A DNA stretch of 64,000 nt from Klebsiella pneumoniae (GCF_000742135.1 NZ_KN046818.1:2276600-2340599), one strand, 5' to 3'; shown: positions 7,786 to 18,150, numbered from the stretch's first letter. A program made the numbers and translations. Notes: a model not told the origin generated them from the letters alone.

Positions 7786-7857
7786 AGTGATTCTCTTTGC
7801 AGGTTAAAGGAGTCATCACTGTCGCACGCTGACTAAGATATTGAATATCGCAACGTT

Positions 7858-7885
7858 CAGGATTATCAATCCTGAAAATCAGGAT
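7858..7885. promoter_or_regulatory. Overlapping inverted repeats in the CMD-tautomerase promoter
   Basis: Three alternating half sites, CAGGATT-atc-AATCCTGA-aaa-TCAGGAT, form two overlapping perfect palindromes (7858-7874 and 7869-7885). They lie 73-100 bp upstream of the CMD start and overlap a plausible -35 (TTGATA on the minus strand). This looks like a binding site for a dimeric regulator in two registers. No regulator gene is adjacent. Confidence 0.55.
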
Positions 7886-7945
7886 GGTATAGCCGATCCT
7901 TTACACCTTTCATCACTCCGCTTTTCTGCCCACCTATACCAACGG

Positions 7946-8707
7946 TCAGGCGGCGATCTTTCGCGCCACGATAAACAGCCGTGGGAAACGCAGGAGCACC
8001 TTCCCGTTACACTGTAACGGATAGTGTGCGGCCAGCAATGCGAAATAGCGTGTGAGAAACGCGCTTCCGGCCTGCTCGTCCAGGCCTGCCAGATAGGGGC
8101 GTAACCCGGTGCCCTGCAGCCAGTCGACAATCGCCTGATGAGAAGCAAGGGGATGAAAATAGGTGGTGCGCCAGATATCAACTTCGCAACCCTGGCGGCT
8201 GAGCAGATCGTACCAGGCGGCGGGCGGGAGTAACGGCTGGCGTCCACGGTCCGGCAACCCCATCTCGCTGGCAACCTGACGCATCAGGGTATGGGAAGGT
8301 TCCTGCCAGTTATCCGGCATCTGCACTGCCAGCGTTCCGTTGTCCGCCAGCTGGTTTACCAGATGGGGGAAAAGCGTCTCATGATCCGTCAGCCACTGCA
8401 GAGAGGCGTTGGCATAGATCACATCTGGCGGTTGCGCAGGCCGCCAGCGGGCAATATCGGCATCAATGAATTCGCAGTCGGGTAAGGCCTGCGCCGCCTG
8501 GACCAGCATGGCCGGGGAGTTATCGATACCGACGATCGTCGCCAACGGCCAGGCGGCGCGTAGCAGGCGGGTGCTGTTTCCCGGCCCGCAGCCGAGGTCG
8601 ACGGCGTGCTCGACCTGCAGATGGGCAATACGCGAGAGCAGGTCGGCCGCGGGGCGGGTACGTTCAGCGTCAAATTGCAGATACAACGAAGGATTCCAGT
8701 CGGCCAT
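7946..8707 (-). CDS. tam: Trans-aconitate 2-methyltransferase
   Basis: A 253-residue SAM-dependent methyltransferase matching E. coli Tam (252 residues), which methylates trans-aconitate, a spontaneous by-product that inhibits the citric acid cycle. SAM motif I is [14 protein letters not shown] (about residues 36-49), followed by GIDNSPAML (motif II) and YANASLQWL. The start chosen at 8707 (MADWNPSLY) fits the family; an upstream methionine would add 14 unusual residues. In E. coli tam also neighbours uxaB, so this is backbone. The promoter gap to the right holds a 13-bp palindrome found twice more in the window. Confidence 0.92.
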   Translation of the reverse strand: MADWNPSLYLQFDAERTRPAADLLSRIAHLQVEHAVDLGCGPGNSTRLLRAAWPLATIVGIDNSPAMLVQAAQALPDCEFIDADIARWRPAQPPDVIYANASLQWLTDHETLFPHLVNQLADNGTLAVQMPDNWQEPSHTLMRQVASEMGLPDRGRQPLLPPAAWYDLLSRQGCEVDIWRTTYFHPLASHQAIVDWLQGTGLRPYLAGLDEQAGSAFLTRYFALLAAHYPLQCNGKVLLRFPRLFIVARKIAA

Positions 8708-8805
8708 CGGGTGCAGTTCCTGTGTGAGGAGGGAGACAGGGTAAAGCATAGAACGCGTCAGGCGGCATGTCAGCGGTTAATGAACCTCAGCGGTCACCTT
8801 TGTGC

Positions 8806-8818
8806 GTGACAGTGTCAC
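8806..8818. promoter_or_regulatory. 13-bp palindrome upstream of tam
   Basis: GTGACAGTGTCAC, a perfect inverted repeat with one central base, 99 bp upstream of the tam start and in the 208-bp gap. The same 13-mer occurs at 19248-19260 and 51429-51441. Confidence 0.4.
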
Positions 8819-8915
8819 AAAATAGAACGTGGCTGGATTCCGCCTGCGCTGTTGGCCGAACCTGGGATTGAGACATGGCAGGGAACGTCTCTGCGCCCGT
8901 GGCGGGCGCAGGAGC

Positions 8916-9206
8916 CTATTCGGCGTTTTTGAGCGCCTCGGCGCGGCTGGCGGTGGCGTAGACAAAATCCAGCATCGGCTCGAGATCGGTGTCATAGCCA
9001 GCCTGAATAATTTTTCCTCGCAGCCATTCGATTTCACTGGTGATATCGGGAGGAAAAATGTTGTTATCCTGCGCCCGGCGCAGCCATTTCAGCAGAAAGT
9101 TATTCTTTCCCCTGATACCACCCGCTTTTTTCGATTTTCCGTGCATCTTCAGCGCGACCAGGACGCAGTAATAGAAATGAACGCGCTGATTAAAACTTTG
9201 GTGCAT
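8916..9206 (-). CDS. Hypothetical protein, 96 residues
   Basis: An unrecognised cytoplasmic protein, chosen to start at MHQSFNQRVH (9206). An earlier in-frame start at 9320 would add 38 residues of low-complexity polar sequence. It is rich in lysine and arginine in the middle (KMHGKSKKAGGIRGKNN) and helical afterwards, with an aspartate- and glutamate-rich second half. The ribosome site is weak. It stands alone between tam and an MFS gene, all on the minus strand. Function unknown. Confidence 0.5.
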   Translation of the reverse strand: MHQSFNQRVHFYYCVLVALKMHGKSKKAGGIRGKNNFLLKWLRRAQDNNIFPPDITSEIEWLRGKIIQAGYDTDLEPMLDFVYATASRAEALKNAE

Positions 9207-9434
9207 GTCTGTGTTTCCCGCCAGAATCAGGAATTCACCGTGTGGGTCAGTGATTCGGATTGGACTACGGTACCGGGCTGGATCGTTGCGCGAACTCTGT
9301 TGTCTACCAGTACCGTCCATGCATCTGTTGCCAGACGCTGACGGGATGTTGGCACGGAAGCCGAATCGTCGTCAATTGCCGATTCATTTTTTGCCGGCGT
9401 CATCGGACCGCGGCGGCCCCCGAGCCGGGCCACA

Positions 9435-10622
9435 CTACTCTCTGGCGACAAGCCGCTGTTGCCGATGTACGCGGAAAATCAGCAGGAATGCGAGCGCCAC
9501 CACGATCGCCGCCAGCAGATACAGCGTGGCGAGATCGTAGAACCCGGCGACCCAGCCGGCCAGCGGCCCGGTCAGGCCCAGCGCCAGATCAAGAAACGCC
9601 GAGTAGGTGCCGAGGGCGGTCCCCTGATTTTGCTCTTCCACCTGTTTTACCGCCTCAACTCCTAAAGCCGGAAAGACCAGCGAGAAACCCGAACCGGTGA
9701 GAAAGGCGCCGACGCCGGCCATCCATGCTGATGGCGCCAGCCAGATAAGCAGCAGGCCGAGACTTTCGATGATGAAGCAGGCCAGGGAGACCGGGACTCC
9801 GCCAAAGCGGGTAATGGTATTTCCCAGCACCAGGCGAACGCAGATAAAGCCGACGCTGAACAGCGAAAGGGTAAACGCGGCGCCCTGCCAGCTATGCGCG
9901 GCGAAGTAGAGGGTGATAAAGGTGGCGATAACGCCGAAACCGACGGTGCCAAAGGCCAGCCCCAGGCCGTAAGGCCAGATTTTTCGCACCACCGAGTGAA
10001 AGGGCGCTCTGGCGCCGGCGATCACCTTGACGTCCTGGCGGGTACGAGCGAACAGCAGACCGATGGCCGCGACCAGCACTACCACCGTAGCAAAGCCGCT
10101 GATGCCAAAATAGTGATTGAGGGTAACTCCCAGCGGCGCCCCGACCGCCATCGCCACATAGGTCGCCACGCCGTTCCAGGAGATAACCCGTGACGTGTGG
10201 ATCGCGCCGACGGTTTTGATCCCCCACAGGGTGGAGCCGGTGGCGGTAAAGCTCTCGCCGACGCCGAGAAACACCCGGCCCGCCAGCAGCGCGGCAATGG
10301 CCAGCATCGGCGTTGCCTGCAGGACTACCGCCAGTAGCGTGAAGGCGCCACTGAGCAGGCAGCAGACGATCCCAAGGCTGACCACTTTTTTCGGCCCCCA
10401 GATATCGGTATAGCGCCCGGCGTGCGGCCGGCTTACCAGCGTCGATATGTACTGCAGACTGATCACAATTCCGGCCACAAAGGTGCTGTAGCCCAGCTGA
10501 TAGTGAATATAGCCCGGCAGTACGGCCAGCGGCAGACCAATGGAGAGATAGCAGATACAGGTAAAAACAACGATCGAAATAATGCGCAAATTGAGTTGTG
10601 TAGTGCTGACGGAAGTGCTCAT
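9435..10622 (-). CDS. MFS transporter, YfcJ/YhhS subfamily
   Basis: A 395-residue twelve-helix major facilitator protein of the UPF0226 (YhhS/YfcJ) group. The subfamily feature QYISTLVSRPHAGRYTD (loop 2-3, about residues 57-73), then GRVFLGVGESFTATGSTLWG, are clear. Members are assigned to efflux of sugars or small toxic compounds such as glyphosate or arabinose without firm physiological roles. It stands alone with a promoter in the gap to its right. Helices begin at about residue 12 and end near 385, so it is complete. Confidence 0.85.
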   Translation of the reverse strand: MSTSVSTTQLNLRIISIVVFTCICYLSIGLPLAVLPGYIHYQLGYSTFVAGIVISLQYISTLVSRPHAGRYTDIWGPKKVVSLGIVCCLLSGAFTLLAVVLQATPMLAIAALLAGRVFLGVGESFTATGSTLWGIKTVGAIHTSRVISWNGVATYVAMAVGAPLGVTLNHYFGISGFATVVVLVAAIGLLFARTRQDVKVIAGARAPFHSVVRKIWPYGLGLAFGTVGFGVIATFITLYFAAHSWQGAAFTLSLFSVGFICVRLVLGNTITRFGGVPVSLACFIIESLGLLLIWLAPSAWMAGVGAFLTGSGFSLVFPALGVEAVKQVEEQNQGTALGTYSAFLDLALGLTGPLAGWVAGFYDLATLYLLAAIVVALAFLLIFRVHRQQRLVARE

Positions 10623-10777
10623 AGGGATAAGAGGTTAATACAACGGGATGTGTAGCATAGCGCGCCGTGAGGACGCTGGCGAGGCGCGACAGCGTTTTAT
10701 CGGTAACCGACGGGAACGATATTTATACGAATGTAAATAACCGCTTTTACAGCGCTTAACGCCCGCCTCGCTCAGCG

Positions 10778-11200
10778 TCAGCTCGCCGCCATACCCGACG
10801 AATCACACACCATGCCCCAGGCGCGGTTTTGCAATACCGTGCGGTAGCCGTCCCGGTCGACGAAAGTGACGCCATTGACCTCCCAGTAAGGGTTAAACGC
10901 CGTAACGCGCAGAAATCCGGCGGCGTCCATGGCTGCGCACTGTGCCTCCCATGCCGCCTGCTGCGGATAGTACAGCACCAGCAGATCTTCATCGCCTGCC
11001 GAGGGGGTGACGGGATGGTGGCGGCAGTGGGTGAATTCCAGATGCCAGCCCGCTTCGGGCGCGCCGAGCATTATCCCGCTGAATCCTTCATGATCGGTAA
11101 AGCTGCCGAGCTGCTCGAGTCCCAGCCCGGCGCAATACATGCTGGCGGTGGTGTCCAGTTCGCTGACCGGCCTGGCAATGCGCATATGACAGAACGACAT
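10778..11200 (-). CDS. VOC family protein (glyoxalase fold)
   Basis: A 140-residue vicinal-oxygen-chelate protein, resembling Bacillus YycE. The start at 11200 (MSFCHMRIARPV) is preceded by ACGGGAGTC at proper spacing, better than the upstream methionine. The two beta-alpha-beta-beta-beta halves are visible, with a HLEFTHC segment (possible metal ligands His and Glu) and a typical C-terminal NPYWEVNGVTFVDRDGYRTVL. Substrate unknown. It is transcribed away from the following MFS gene, sharing a 207-bp control region. Confidence 0.8.
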   Translation of the reverse strand: MSFCHMRIARPVSELDTTASMYCAGLGLEQLGSFTDHEGFSGIMLGAPEAGWHLEFTHCRHHPVTPSAGDEDLLVLYYPQQAAWEAQCAAMDAAGFLRVTAFNPYWEVNGVTFVDRDGYRTVLQNRAWGMVCDSSGMAAS

Positions 11201-11354
11201 AATGACTCCCGTGAGCATAAGTTGAGTTGATACTGTACCGGTAAATCGGCCCGGCGTGTGTTAAGCCGTGCCCAGGCGCCACCTTCTCTCTGTAAATACC
11301 ATAGCGGATTAACATCCACCTTGCGCCAACAATACCTCTTCATCATAATAAAAA

Positions 11355-11380
11355 AAGAACTATAAAATATTATTGTTCTT
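11355..11380. promoter_or_regulatory. Inverted repeat before the YbfB-like MFS gene
   Basis: AAGAAC and GTTCTT arms enclose a 14-bp AT-only centre (TATAAAATATTATT) immediately upstream of the MFS start at 11408. The AT centre could contain the -10 box, so a bound regulator would block it. Confidence 0.35.
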
Positions 11381-11407
11381 AAATTGAGAAACATTGTGGG
11401 GTGGTGG

Positions 11408-12565
11408 ATGAATAACCAATCGCGCCAGGCCTTATGGCTGGCACTGGCTGGATCGATAGTACTGATGATCGGCATGGGCTATGGGCGCTTTGCCTTCACC
11501 GGCGTGCTGCCGCTTATGCTTAATGAAGGTCTGTTAACCCTGCACGAGGGCAATCTCGCCGCGTCGGCCAATTACGCTGGCTATCTGGTCGGTGCGTTGC
11601 TGCTGGCGCGGGTGCAGCCTGGGGCCGCCACCCGACTGAGCATTATCTCCGCCGGGTTGACCATCGCCAGCCTGGCGCTGCTGGCCTGGGTGAGCTCGCC
11701 GTGGATCATTATTACGCTGCGCGCCGTCGCCGGCGCGCTGAGCGCGATAACGCTGATTGCAGGTTCGCTGTGGCTGCTGGAACATATGGGGCATCATCAC
11801 GGGGCGCCGTTGCTGTATGCCGGGGTGGGGCTGGGGATATTTATCTCCGCGGAGGGGATCGCCCTTGGACATGCCCTGAACCTCACCAGCCAGCAGATCT
11901 GGCTGCTCTGCGCATTATGCGCCGGTCTGCTGCTGGCGCTGGCGATCCGTTGGCTGCTGACTCCGCCGGCTGCACTGGTGCGGGCTTCCCATGTTGAAAC
12001 CTCCTCGCCTGCGTCCGGGAGCGATACCCGTCGCGCGGCGTGGCGACTCTTGATGGTTTACGGTCTGGCGGGCTTCGGCTATATCATCACCGCCACTTAT
12101 CTGCCGTTGTTTCTGTCCGGTTCGCTGCAGAGCGTTGACCCGGTCCATCTGTGGGCGCTGTTTGGTCTGGCGGCCGCGCCGTCCTGCCTCATCTGGCATA
12201 AGCTGGTGCTAAAGTGGGGATACCGGCAAGCGCTGACCCGCAACCTGCTCGTCCAGGCGCTTGGCGTGATCCTTCCAGCCTGCAGCGCTTCATTGCTGTT
12301 TTGCGTGCTAAGCGCGCTTTTGGTGGGCTTTACCTTTATGGGCACCGTAACCATTGCGCTACCGAAGGCGAAAAGTCTCAGCCATCAGGTGAGCTTCAAT
12401 ATGATTGCCGCGATGACTGCACTGTACGGTGTGGGACAGATTGCCGGGCCGCTTATCGCCGGCGCGCTGTATCAGATCGCGGCTTCATTTAACCCGGCGC
12501 TCTATGCCGCGGCGCTGGCGCTGCTGATTGCCGCAGGGCTGGTCTTTACCGAACGCCAGGCTTAG
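11408..12565 (+). CDS. MFS transporter, YbfB/YjiJ family
   Basis: A 385-residue major facilitator of the YbfB/YjiJ family (PF06779-like). The start at 11408 (MNNQSRQALWLAL) has a GGTGGTGG stretch in front and avoids an odd extension. The family pattern MGYGRFAFTGVLPLML in helix 1 and NLAASANYAGYLVGALL in helix 2 is clear. It is complete with twelve helices. Substrate unknown. Its stop overlaps the end of the convergent LysR gene by four bases. Confidence 0.85.
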   Translation: MNNQSRQALWLALAGSIVLMIGMGYGRFAFTGVLPLMLNEGLLTLHEGNLAASANYAGYLVGALLLARVQPGAATRLSIISAGLTIASLALLAWVSSPWIIITLRAVAGALSAITLIAGSLWLLEHMGHHHGAPLLYAGVGLGIFISAEGIALGHALNLTSQQIWLLCALCAGLLLALAIRWLLTPPAALVRASHVETSSPASGSDTRRAAWRLLMVYGLAGFGYIITATYLPLFLSGSLQSVDPVHLWALFGLAAAPSCLIWHKLVLKWGYRQALTRNLLVQALGVILPACSASLLFCVLSALLVGFTFMGTVTIALPKAKSLSHQVSFNMIAAMTALYGVGQIAGPLIAGALYQIAASFNPALYAAALALLIAAGLVFTERQA

Positions 12566-13407
12566 CCAATCGCCACGCTTTGCAGCAGCTTGCGCCACTC
12601 GCTCAGGGCGGGGGCGCTCAAGCCGCTGCGCCAGATAAGCTGGGTGGTCGCCTCGCACAGCGGTTCGCTAAGGCAGTTTTCGGGAAGCGTCATCAGCGAC
12701 AGCACGCTCTCCGGCAGCAGGCAGGCGTAGCGCCCGGACGCCACGCAGGCAAGCATGCTGTGATAGGAATTGACCTCATGCACCTCGACAGCCGCCTGCT
12801 GTTCCGCCAGCCAGCGTTCTCCCAGCGCGCGGTAGCTGCAGCCGCTGGCAAATGCCGCGAACCGCAGCGGACCCGGGGTCTGCGGACGGACCAGCATCAG
12901 GGTTTCATAAAACACCGGGGTGAATGCCAGCTCGGCGGGACAGGCCGGTTGCCCATCGGCCCCTGGCGGCAAGCAGACCAGCGCGGCATCAAGGGCGGCG
13001 GTTAACACCCCCTCGGTTAACTGGCGGGTCGGTTGGGTGATGAGGGTGATATCCACCTGTGGGCACTGCTGTTGGAAGCGGGTAAGCAGCGGCGGCAGCC
13101 GGCTGGCGGCGGTCGCCTCCATCGCGCCCAGACGCAGACTGCCGCCTGGGGTTGTCGGATGCAGAGCCTGCTTTGCCTCTTCCGCCAGGCTCAGGATCCG
13201 CCGGGCATAGCTGAGAAACTGCACGCCTGCCGGGGACAACACCATTTTTTTGTTGCCGCGAACGAAGAGCTCAACGGCAAGCTCCTCTTCCAACTGCTGA
13301 ATGCGGGTCGTGATATTGGACTGTGCGCGGCCCAGCCGTTTTGCTGCCTGGGTGACGCTCTGCGTTTCTGCCACCTGAATGAAGATCTCGAGTGTGCTGT
13401 GGTTCAT
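12562..13407 (-). CDS. LysR family regulator
   Basis: A 281-residue LysR-type regulator. The N-terminal winged helix-turn-helix is VAETQSVTQAAKRLGRAQSNITTRIQQLEEEL (broken here: about residues 12-43), the rest is the periplasmic-binding-like effector domain. It is divergent from the nitronate monooxygenase gene, with 89 bp between starts, so that enzyme is its likely target and its effector could be a nitroalkane or related compound. The C-terminus ends at the convergent MFS gene. Confidence 0.88.
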   Translation of the reverse strand: MNHSTLEIFIQVAETQSVTQAAKRLGRAQSNITTRIQQLEEELAVELFVRGNKKMVLSPAGVQFLSYARRILSLAEEAKQALHPTTPGGSLRLGAMEATAASRLPPLLTRFQQQCPQVDITLITQPTRQLTEGVLTAALDAALVCLPPGADGQPACPAELAFTPVFYETLMLVRPQTPGPLRFAAFASGCSYRALGERWLAEQQAAVEVHEVNSYHSMLACVASGRYACLLPESVLSLMTLPENCLSEPLCEATTQLIWRSGLSAPALSEWRKLLQSVAIG

Positions 13408-13496
13408 ATTTTTCTTCTCAATACGATAATAATGTTGATCTTACCATCTTTAAAGGAGATGGTAAGCCTCCAGCATCGTTAATGCATGAGGAAACC

Positions 13497-14555
13497 ATGA
13501 GCAACCCGCTGCTTTCGCTTCTTGATATTGATTATCCCCTGATTCAGGCCCCGATGGCGGGCGTCTCCACCCCCGCGCTGGCTGCCGCGGTAAGTAATGC
13601 CGGTGCGCTGGGCTCGCTGGGGCTGGGCGCTTCAACCGTTGCCCAGGCGGAAGCGATGATAGTCGCCACCCGCCAGCTGACGGACCGCCCGTTCAATGTC
13701 AATCTGTTCTGCCATGCGCCGCCCCGGCGCGACGCCCGGCGGGAAGCCGACTGGGCAACAACATTACGTCCCCATTTTGCCCGCTATGGCAGTACGCCAC
13801 CGGATTCGTTAAGCGAGATATACCAGACATTTGTCGGTCATGCGCCGATGCTGGAGCTGCTTCTCGACATCTCGCCGGCGGTGGTGAGCTTTCATTTTGG
13901 TCTTCCTGAAGGTGAGACGATCCAGCGTCTGCGGCGGCAGGGGATCGTTACCCTGGCGACGGCAACCTCGCTCCAGGAGGCGCTGCTGATTGAACAGCAG
14001 GGGATCGACGTGGTGGTCGCTCAGGGCTATGAGGCGGGTGGGCACCGGGGGATCTTTGCTCCGCAGGCGCCTGACGCGCAGCTGAGCACCTTCACCCTGG
14101 TGCAACTTCTGCGGCGTCGACTAACCATCCCGGTGGTGGCCGCCGGGGGCATCATGGACGGAGCGGGGATCGCCAGCGTGATGCAGTTGGGGGCGCAGGG
14201 TGTACAGCTCGGTACGGCGTTTTTACTGTGTCCGGAATCGGCCGCCGACGCCGGCTACCGCGCGGCGATCCACAACAGCCTTGACGGGCGTACGGTGCTG
14301 ACCTCCGCGATATCCGGGCGTCCGGCACGCTGTCTGGCGAATGCCTTCTGTGCGCTGGGGGAAGGCTATCCGGCGAGCGCCGTGCCGGATTATCCGCTGG
14401 CGTATGATATCGGCAAAGCGCTGGCCGCCGCCGCGAAAGCCCAGGGCGTCCATGAGTATGGCGCCCACTGGGCCGGGCAGGGGGTGGGGTTGATCCGCGA
14501 GTGTGACGCCGCCACTCTGGTCCGCCAGCTGGCGGCAGAGAGCGGCTGGAACTAA
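13497..14555 (+). CDS. Nitronate monooxygenase family flavoprotein
   Basis: A 352-residue TIM-barrel FMN enzyme of the 2-nitropropane dioxygenase/nitronate monooxygenase group. Start at 13497 with GAGGAAACC ribosome site. Motifs: IQAPMAGVSTPALAAAVSNAG (start of barrel, about residues 14-33 of it), FNVNLFCHAPP, QGYEAGGHRG (class I nitronate monooxygenase motif with the catalytic His, about residues 181-190), VVAAGGIMDG and GAQGVQLGTAFL for FMN phosphate. It oxidises propionate-3-nitronate-type toxins to keto acids plus nitrite. Regulated presumably by the divergent LysR gene. Confidence 0.88.
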   Translation: MSNPLLSLLDIDYPLIQAPMAGVSTPALAAAVSNAGALGSLGLGASTVAQAEAMIVATRQLTDRPFNVNLFCHAPPRRDARREADWATTLRPHFARYGSTPPDSLSEIYQTFVGHAPMLELLLDISPAVVSFHFGLPEGETIQRLRRQGIVTLATATSLQEALLIEQQGIDVVVAQGYEAGGHRGIFAPQAPDAQLSTFTLVQLLRRRLTIPVVAAGGIMDGAGIASVMQLGAQGVQLGTAFLLCPESAADAGYRAAIHNSLDGRTVLTSAISGRPARCLANAFCALGEGYPASAVPDYPLAYDIGKALAAAAKAQGVHEYGAHWAGQGVGLIRECDAATLVRQLAAESGWN

Positions 14556-14565
14556 TGACTGACGG

Positions 14566-15221
14566 CTAGCGGCGGTGGGCCAGGCGGCGCACCAGCCGAT
14601 CGCCGGCCATTTGCACCCCCTGGACCATCGCCACCAGGATCAGCACTGTGCCAAACATGACTTCATTATTAAACCGCTGATAGCCGTAGCGGATGGCGAG
14701 GTCGCCGAGTCCACCGCCGCCGATCACACCGGCCATGGAGGAGAAACCAATCAGCATCACGATGGTCAGCGTGATCCCGGCCAGCAGCGTTGGCAGGGCT
14801 TCCGGCAGCAGGGATTTAAAAATGACGTGCCAGACGTTGCCGCCCATCGACAGAATGGCTTCAATTCTCCCGTAGTCCACCTCGTCGAGCGCGTTTTCCG
14901 TCAGACGGGCAAAGAATGGAAAGGCGCCGATGGTTACCGGCACGATGGCGGCGGTGCTGCCCAGCGTGGTGCCGACGATCAGGCGGGTAAAGGGGATCAG
15001 GGCGATCAGCAGTACGATAAACGGCAGCGACCTGCCGATGTTGATTACCGCGCCTAACAGCGCGTTCAGTTTCGGCATCGGCGCCAGCCCGTTGGCGCGG
15101 GAAATAAATAACAGCACGCCGGTGGGCAGCCCGATCAGCACGGTAAACAGGGCCGCCAGGCCCACCATATAAAGCGTATCCAGCGTGCCGTCGAGTAATA
15201 ACGGCCACAAATCTTCCCAGC

Positions 15222-15237
<16 letters not shown>
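14566..15237 (-). CDS. MetI-like ABC permease
   Basis: A 223-residue inner-membrane permease of the methionine uptake (MUT) family. It has five hydrophobic segments, and the EAA loop is [20 protein letters not shown] with the conserved PEALP. The start at 15237 has a strong GGGGAGG in front and overlaps the ATPase gene by 16 bp. It matches E. coli MetI in layout but is clearly a paralogue: the true metNIQ lies elsewhere in enterobacteria. Last gene of the oxygenase-metQ-metN-metI-like operon. Confidence 0.85.
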
Positions 15238-16009
<772 letters not shown>

Positions 16010-16013
<4 letters not shown>

Positions 16014-16816
16014 GACTGAGGGGCCACCGGGATCACCGAGCCGTTGTAGGTTTTACGGATAAACTCCGCCACCTGCGGCGAGGTCAGGTCTTTCGCCAGC
16101 GCCTTAATGCGCGGGTCATTCGCCAGGGCTGGGGTGGTCACCAGAATATTGGCGTACGGGTTATGCTCGGCGCTTTCCAGCCCCAGGGCATCCTTCGCTG
16201 GCACCAGGCCGGCTTCCAGCGCGTAGTTACCGTTAATCACCGCCAGGTCGACATCGTCGAGGGAGCGCGGGATCTGCGGCGATTCAATCTCCAGAATCTT
16301 CAGGTGTTTCGGGTTCTCGACAATATCCTTCGGCGTCGCCAGGGTGGTGGCCGGGTCGGTAAATTTGGGGTCCAGCTTGATAAGCTTCTGCGCCTGCAGC
16401 AGGAACAGCGCCCGGCTCAGGTTGGTGGTGTTATTCGGCACCGCCACGGTGGCGTTTTCCGGCAGTGATGAGAAATCTTTATGCTTATGCGAATAGATCC
16501 CCAGCGGCTCAATATGCACGGTGGCCGCGACGGCAAAGGTTTTACCCAGCGCTTTCTCCTGATCCTTCAGGTAAGGGACATGCTGGAAGTAGTTGGCATC
16601 CACATCGCCACTGGCCAGCAGTTCATTGGCGTTGACCCCGCTGGTCAGCTCCACCACCTTCAGATCGAGGCTGGGATCGATTTTTTTGATGTAGTTGAGG
16701 ATCTCCGCGTGGGGAACCGGGTCCGCGGCGACGCGCAGCGCGGCAGCCTGGACAGACGTCCATGCCAGAGAAAGAGACAGTGCGACCCCTGCCAGTTTAA
16801 AAGCGGCATATTTCAT
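16010..16816 (-). CDS. MetQ-like periplasmic binding protein
   Basis: A 268-residue NlpA/MetQ family solute-binding protein. The signal peptide (about residues 1-24, ending SVQA before [11 protein letters not shown]) is of the ordinary signal-peptidase I type: no lipobox cysteine is present, while E. coli MetQ is a lipoprotein. Family features are [22 protein letters not shown], and [16 protein letters not shown]. It delivers the substrate to the MetNI-like pair encoded downstream. Placement directly behind an oxygenase gene suggests that the imported compound is oxidised. Confidence 0.87.
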
Positions 16817-16839
16817 GGTGTGTTCCTTTTTAGTTATGG

Positions 16840-17868
16840 TTAAACGATCAATTGCTCGGCGCGTTCGCGAAACACGTCCTGATAGTAGCGTTCCGCCACG
16901 TCCGGATGGGAACGCAGACGGCCCTTGAGATAATTCCAGCCGACATCGCGCAGCAGCGGATTGTGCGGGTCGCTGTCCGGCCCTCGCGCTTCACGCGCCA
17001 GCTCGGGCGGCAGGGTGTAAACCGGCACCACCGCGTCAAGCTGGGCGCCGAGGAAGAAGGCGATGGAGAGGCGCTGCTGCTGCGCCGGCGGCGACACCAC
17101 GCGATGGACGGTAGCGCGCAAATACCCGTTGGTCGCCAGCTCCAGCAGTTCGCCAATATTGACCACAAAGCTGCCGGCCAGCGGCACGGCGTCGATCCAT
17201 TCTCCAGGCGCGACCTCTACCTGCAGTCCTTTCTGCTCGTCCTGCAGCAGGAAGCTGAGAAATCCCGAATCTTTATGGGCGCCGACGCCCTGGCTGCTTT
17301 GGGTCTCCTGCTGGCCGGGGTAGCGGATCAGTTTGATATGCTCGTTGGGTTTGTCGCCGTAGAGCTGATCGAAAGCATTTTCCGGGAGCTGCAGGGCTTC
17401 GGCAAAGGCGCGCAGCAGGCGGATGCCCACCTGGGTCATCTGCTGTTGCCAGTGAAGTAATACCGGTTTAAGCGACGGCAGGGCGGCAGGCCACAGATTC
17501 GGACCCTGCAGGCGCTGCCAGCGCGGGGCGTCGTCGCTGAGGGTCAGCGCCAGACGTTCGGCGCCGATATCAAACTGTTCTCGCCAGTCAGGCTGGCCGC
17601 GCGTCAGCTCAGAGGCCGCGCGGTTATAGCCGCGAAAATGGGGGGAGTGGATCATCGCCACCTGCTGTTTTTGCGCCTCATCGAGAGCAAAAAAGCGCTG
17701 GGACTGGCGCTGAACTTCATATTGAAGCGCGTCGTCGACACCGTGGTTGATCAAATAGAAGAAGCCGATGTCGCGGGCGGCATGACGCAGGTCGGCCAGG
17801 AAGGCCGCTTTATCCGCGGGGTCCGCGTAGCGGGCCAGGTCGAGAATCGGCAGGGTGGTCGCGTTCAT
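16840..17868 (-). CDS. 2-oxoglutarate/Fe(II) oxygenase, isopenicillin N synthase family
   Basis: A 342-residue DIOX_N plus 2OG-FeII oxygenase protein. Residues about 6-120 form the DIOX_N region (IGFFYLINHGVDDAL). The jelly-roll iron site appears as AHKDSGFLSFLLQDE (HxD, about residues 198-212) and ATVHRVVSPPAQQQRLSIAFFL (distal His, and RxS for 2-oxoglutarate). The iron site is intact, so it should be active. First gene of a four-gene operon with a MetNIQ-like importer. Bacterial relatives with unknown substrates are often beside sulfur or amino-acid importers. The substrate is inferred to be the imported compound. Confidence 0.85.
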   Translation of the reverse strand: MNATTLPILDLARYADPADKAAFLADLRHAARDIGFFYLINHGVDDALQYEVQRQSQRFFALDEAQKQQVAMIHSPHFRGYNRAASELTRGQPDWREQFDIGAERLALTLSDDAPRWQRLQGPNLWPAALPSLKPVLLHWQQQMTQVGIRLLRAFAEALQLPENAFDQLYGDKPNEHIKLIRYPGQQETQSSQGVGAHKDSGFLSFLLQDEQKGLQVEVAPGEWIDAVPLAGSFVVNIGELLELATNGYLRATVHRVVSPPAQQQRLSIAFFLGAQLDAVVPVYTLPPELAREARGPDSDPHNPLLRDVGWNYLKGRLRSHPDVAERYYQDVFRERAEQLIV

Positions 17869-17998
17869 TGTGTTCTCCGAAAACGGGGTAATAAGTTATG
17901 GGTTGATTAAGGTTCTGGGTTCGGGCACAACAGCAGCGCATGGTGATTTCCTCTGTCCGGGGCTGAACACAGCTTGCCTCAAGGCCAAATAAGCAACC

Positions 17999-18010
17999 AA
18001 TAACGTTATT
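17999..18010. promoter_or_regulatory. Palindrome upstream of the oxygenase-importer operon
   Basis: AATAACGTTATT, a 12-bp perfect palindrome about 130 bp upstream of the oxygenase start in the 282-bp gap to the VF530 gene. LysR-type sulfur regulators (CysB, Cbl) use longer AT-rich sites, so this is only a candidate operator. The rest of the gap shows nothing else I can name. Confidence 0.35.
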
Positions 18011-18150
18011 TTCTAATTTATGACCGCGCGGGGTTCAGTGCTTTTGCGTTAAATAGATATAGGCGCGAAGCGCGTAATGAAGCCGGTTGCGCCCGTCGGT
18101 GAGAGCCAGTAAGGTAAGCGCACTTTTTAATGCGGAACGGACGTATCGTA

